A stretch of 40,773 bases of DNA, taken from Candidatus Saccharimonadales bacterium. GTDB taxonomy: Bacteria; Patescibacteriota; Saccharimonadia; Saccharimonadales; DASZAF01. The translations under genes were made by a program, and so were the position numbers. The notes under the pieces were generated by a model. That model saw only the letters and a program-made list of their open reading frames with translations. It ran no database searches and was not told where the DNA came from. Positions 40,287-40,773 of this stretch are shown one piece after another; positions within the stretch are counted from its first letter, which is position 1; every line of letters begins with the position of its first letter. Location of the stretch: NCBI GenBank assembly GCA_035945435.1, contig DASZAF010000020.1, forward strand, positions 1 to 40,773, given 5' to 3'.

Positions 40287-40773
40287 TGTTCAAATCGGCT
40301 ACAGTCAGACTGACCGCCTGGTACGCACTAATCATCATGTTTATCAGCATTCTTTTCAGTGTCAGTCTTTACGAGGTCTCGCTGCACGAACTTGACGATC
40401 GGCTTCATCAGCAGATGGTCTTTCTGCTGCCACGGGTACCTAAGATCAGAGCCGAGATAATCAGCCAGCACAATCTCGGCTCGCACGCGTTGCTTGTCGA
40501 CCTGGTCTACTTCAACCTGATCGTTCTCGTAGCCGCTACGACCGCCAGCTATCTCCTAGCTAGGCAAACTCTTGAGCCAATCGAAGAAGCTCATGAAATG
40601 CAGACTAGATTCGCTGCCGATGCCTCACACGAGCTTCGAACACCACTGACGGCTATGAAGTCAGAGATTGAAGTCGCGTTACGAGATGGCAAGCTACCAT
40701 TGTCAGAGTATCAGAGACTACTCACCAGCAATCTTGAAGAGGTTGATCGTCTGGTTACACTTACAAACGTCCT
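40286..40773 (+). CDS. Sensor histidine kinase, partial (runs off the window)
   Basis: Translation from GTG 40286 gives 162 residues before the window ends. The first helix is about 10-28, an extracellular loop of about 40 residues follows, and the second helix is about 72-92. A short linker follows, then the HisKA box ADASHELRTPLTAMKSEI with His115. No full HAMP domain fits between the second helix and the His box. The ATPase domain is beyond the window. It forms a two-component pair with the response regulator and shares its stop/start bases. The stimulus is unknown. Confidence 0.92.
   Translation, partial: MFKSATVRLTAWYALIIMFISILFSVSLYEVSLHELDDRLHQQMVFLLPRVPKIRAEIISQHNLGSHALLVDLVYFNLIVLVAATTASYLLARQTLEPIEEAHEMQTRFAADASHELRTPLTAMKSEIEVALRDGKLPLSEYQRLLTSNLEEVDRLVTLTNV

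Noticed and set aside
1-40773. CRISPR arrays, insertion sequences, prophage or integration sites
   Set aside because: No regularly spaced direct repeats, transposase or integrase motifs, or terminal inverted repeats were seen. Phage-fibre-like repeats in the giant protein have no other phage genes around them.
1-40773. Recoded UGA as in Gracilibacteria or Absconditabacteria
   Set aside because: TGA ends several genes, for example apbE and the gene at 11200, and no conserved protein needs an in-frame TGA.

Overview
The window looks like chromosome from a member of the Candidate Phyla Radiation (Patescibacteria), most likely a Saccharibacteria (TM7) relative. The reasons are very tight packing with gene ends that touch or overlap, many small membrane and secreted proteins of unknown function, a lone type IV pilus ATPase, surface proteins ending in an LPSTG sorting tail, and standard stop codons, with TGA used as a stop (this argues against the CPR groups that read UGA as glycine). 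This placement is inference, since no marker gene proves it. Base composition is near 50% G+C by eye. No transposase, integrase, CRISPR array, rRNA or replication origin was seen.

Layout. 1-866: nickel superoxide dismutase (sodN), its maturation protease (sodX) and a tRNA-Gln. 997-6121: small independent units, including a P-loop kinase, a nucleotidyltransferase, VOC and YCII proteins, tiny two-helix membrane proteins, a deoxyribosyltransferase-like protein, DUF1801 and a MazG-like enzyme. 6174-9918: a minus-strand block with a secreted protein, an EEP-family phosphoesterase, metK under a SAM-I riboswitch, and a Nudix protein. 10038-13314: membrane proteins, a COG4315 surface protein and an SRPBCC protein. 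13319-17851: pilB, then a three-gene flavin electron-transfer operon (FMN-binding protein, ApbE, RnfD-like/FNR fusion). 17911-21729: DUF488, an MFS exporter, a slipin and small membrane proteins. 21942-34516: an envelope region with an LPSTG protein, a CDP-alcohol phosphatidyltransferase, tyrS, a DUF916-like anchor with two WxL-like secreted paralogues, a PKD protein and a modular surface protein of about 1650 residues. 34523-37570: a membrane-anchored protein, a MarP-like CvpA-protease and a D,D-carboxypeptidase. 37647-40773: an unknown protein, two membrane proteins, an OmpR-type response regulator and the start of its histidine kinase, which runs off the end.

Expression signals form a pattern. 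First genes of units usually have a -10 box (TATAAT, TACAAT or TATACT) only 6 to 9 nt before the start codon, so the mRNA should begin at or next to the AUG (leaderless). Genes inside operons, and some others, carry good Shine-Dalgarno sequences. The tRNA, the gene at 37647 and the two large surface-protein genes have full -35/-10 promoters with 17-nt spacing; both large surface genes also have a hairpin in a longer leader.

The most interesting items are the flavin operon, whose ApbE has no signal peptide, the fully readable SAM-I switch whose terminator stem contains the metK ribosome binding site, the leaderless pattern, the WxL/DUF916-like surface cluster, and the MarP-like protease that keeps the catalytic triad and the redox cysteine pair.
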